Assembly (NCBI GenBank): GCA_019217005.1
Contig: JAHBNG010000093.1
Span: 1-59,329 of the forward strand
DNA length: 59,329 nucleotides
Reading direction: 5' to 3'
Source: Chloroflexi bacterium TSY
GTDB lineage: Bacteria; Chloroflexota; Anaerolineae; Caldilineales; Caldilineaceae
Below are positions 58,285 through 59,329 of this stretch, piece after piece. Below the pieces are notes generated by a model that was not told where the DNA came from, did no database searches, and was given only the letters and a program-made list of their open reading frames with translations. The position numbers and the translations under genes are program-made. Numbering within the stretch: the stretch's first letter is position 1; every line of letters begins with the position of its first letter.

Positions 58285-59329
58285 TAGGGCAATCGCGTAC
58301 CTTAAAAAAATAAGCCAGAAAGGACTGTCAAGAGATAGTGGTGGTCCCAGCCAGCGGTAAGGCGCTTGTTTTTGATGCCAACGTTGAGAGAAGTCTCCTT
58401 CTTGAGCAGATTGAGAGCAATATGACGAAGGGCAGCGAAATTCTGAGCTGAGTGGCCTTTGCGCAAACGGGATTCATCCTCTCGGAAGGCAATATCGAGG
58501 GTCCAGTGTAGGCGATTTTCGACATGCCAATGAGTGCGAGAGGCATTGAGTAAAGAGCGAGCATCGGACTCGGAACTCGAGAGGTAATAGCGCCTGTCGG
58601 GATTGTCTTTTTGCTGAGAATCACCACAAATCAAGGTGCGTTGGGCTTGAACCATCATGACGGTAGAGAGTTCAGGCCATTGCTCAGAATTGCGCAGATT
58701 CTGGATGATGTCGGGGGCAGAAATGGTCCAGGCTTCTCGGGTTTCAAGCCGACCGTGTCCCTTATCGGTCGTTTTGGCATAATCGTGGTCAAAGGCAGTA
58801 AAGTCACTTTCCTCGAGATCCTCAAAGAGCAAGGCGACATCTGCATGTAAGTTTCCTTGATTGCCCTTGAGAGAGAGGAGATAATCAGCCTCATTGTCAA
58901 TGATGAGCTGTGCAATTTCAGTCTGAGCACCCATAGCATCGATGGTCACGGTGCCCTTTGATCTCCAACAAGCGCAGTAACTCTGGAATAGCTGTGATTT
59001 CATTCGACTTTTCATCCACTTTCCACTGACCAAGGACTACTTTGTTCAGAGAAGCCCAAGCACTCACCATGTATATGGCTCCTTTGCCCACTGTTTTATC
59101 ATGGGAACGTCTCAACTGCTTGCCGTCTATTGCCACCACTTCTCCATTCGTCACCTGGCAGACTGCGCTCATCCATTTGCTGAAACATTCGGCAAAGACC
59201 TCTCCATCTAGCAATCCAAATACGCGCCAGAATGTATCGTGCGATGGGATTCCATTTGGCAACTCCAGTATGCTTTCTAGCCACTCCTTTTTGGCTTTGC
59301 CGAATTTTTCGACCCCTTCCCAATCGTCT
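58285..59329 (-). mobile_element. ISAs1-family element 3 (runs off the window)
   Basis: The left end TAGGGCAATCGCG matches element 1. It interrupts the HTH-AAA gene, and the right end lies beyond 59329. Confidence 0.87.
58302..59329 (-). pseudogene. ISAs1 transposase, frameshifted and incomplete
   Basis: From the window end the frame reads LELPNGIPSHDTFWRVFGLL, VVAIDGKQLRRSHDK and MVSAWASLNKVVLGQWKVDE. At about 58957 one extra G in a GGG run changes the frame, after which TVTIDAMGAQTEIAQLIIDN, TDKGHGRLETREAW and HWHVENRLHWTLDIAFRED follow. The N-terminus lies outside the window. Confidence 0.85.

Overview
The window looks like an IS-rich chromosomal stretch of a bacterium, most probably a Chloroflexota lineage (Anaerolineae/Caldilineae-like). 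This is an inference from gene content: CUT1 sugar transporters, a DUF2723-type membrane protein, SBBP/RHS surface proteins, SecA with a SEC-C tail, and a coding-region palindrome giving the peptide PALSEVEG. No rRNA was found, so the taxonomy is not proven. Housekeeping genes (secA, rplI, gyrA, lepB, tRNA-Asp) are intact. Most accessory genes and nearly all transposases are broken.

Layout. Positions 1-1300: a repeat-filled non-coding region. Positions 1302-9204: two carbohydrate ABC transport loci. The first has a binding lipoprotein, a permease fused to a seven-bladed beta-propeller and a MalG-type permease. The second has a Tat-type binding lipoprotein and a permease cut off by an insertion sequence. 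Positions 9205-10834: that IS, with adjacent deletion, so a headless GNAT gene follows. Positions 11200-14442: a YjeF_N-type protein, an Ldh2-type oxidoreductase and an MFS exporter. Positions 14719-18676: Hsp20 and SecA. Positions 18687-20198: a decayed IS. Positions 20607-26392: L9, a DUF2723 protein and GyrA. Positions 26532-28292: a MITE with an IS701-like element nested at its edge, both directly upstream of an AlbA/RecG-like ATP-binding protein (28299). Positions 29776-31710: LepB, a small protein and an MBL-fold hydrolase.

Positions 31845-50632 form a genomic island. An intact tRNA-Asp is followed by a disabled serine recombinase, and a 15-bp copy of the tRNA 3' end, followed by a terminator, lies 18.7 kb away. 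Inside are an excisionase-like HTH protein with four 10-bp repeats upstream, an SNF2 helicase with DUF3883, a DUF1156 DNA methyltransferase, a truncated DUF499 ATPase (a broken DISARM/BREX-like defence array), an alcohol dehydrogenase pseudogene, a neprosin-domain lipoprotein with a Cys-rich tail, two ISAs1 elements and a DUF433/DUF5615 pair. Beyond the island lie a CBS membrane protein split by a MITE, an SBBP-RHS pseudogene, a catalase-related protein and an HTH-AAA regulator cut by a third ISAs1 element that runs off the window.

The most informative result is a 155-bp MITE family with five copies here. Four have perfect 8-bp target duplications, and the fifth has its duplication separated by the nested IS701. 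Its termini resemble those of the 1.63-kb IS at 9205-10834, a probable source of its transposase. The most unusual gene is the beta-propeller/ABC permease fusion at 3770-5803.
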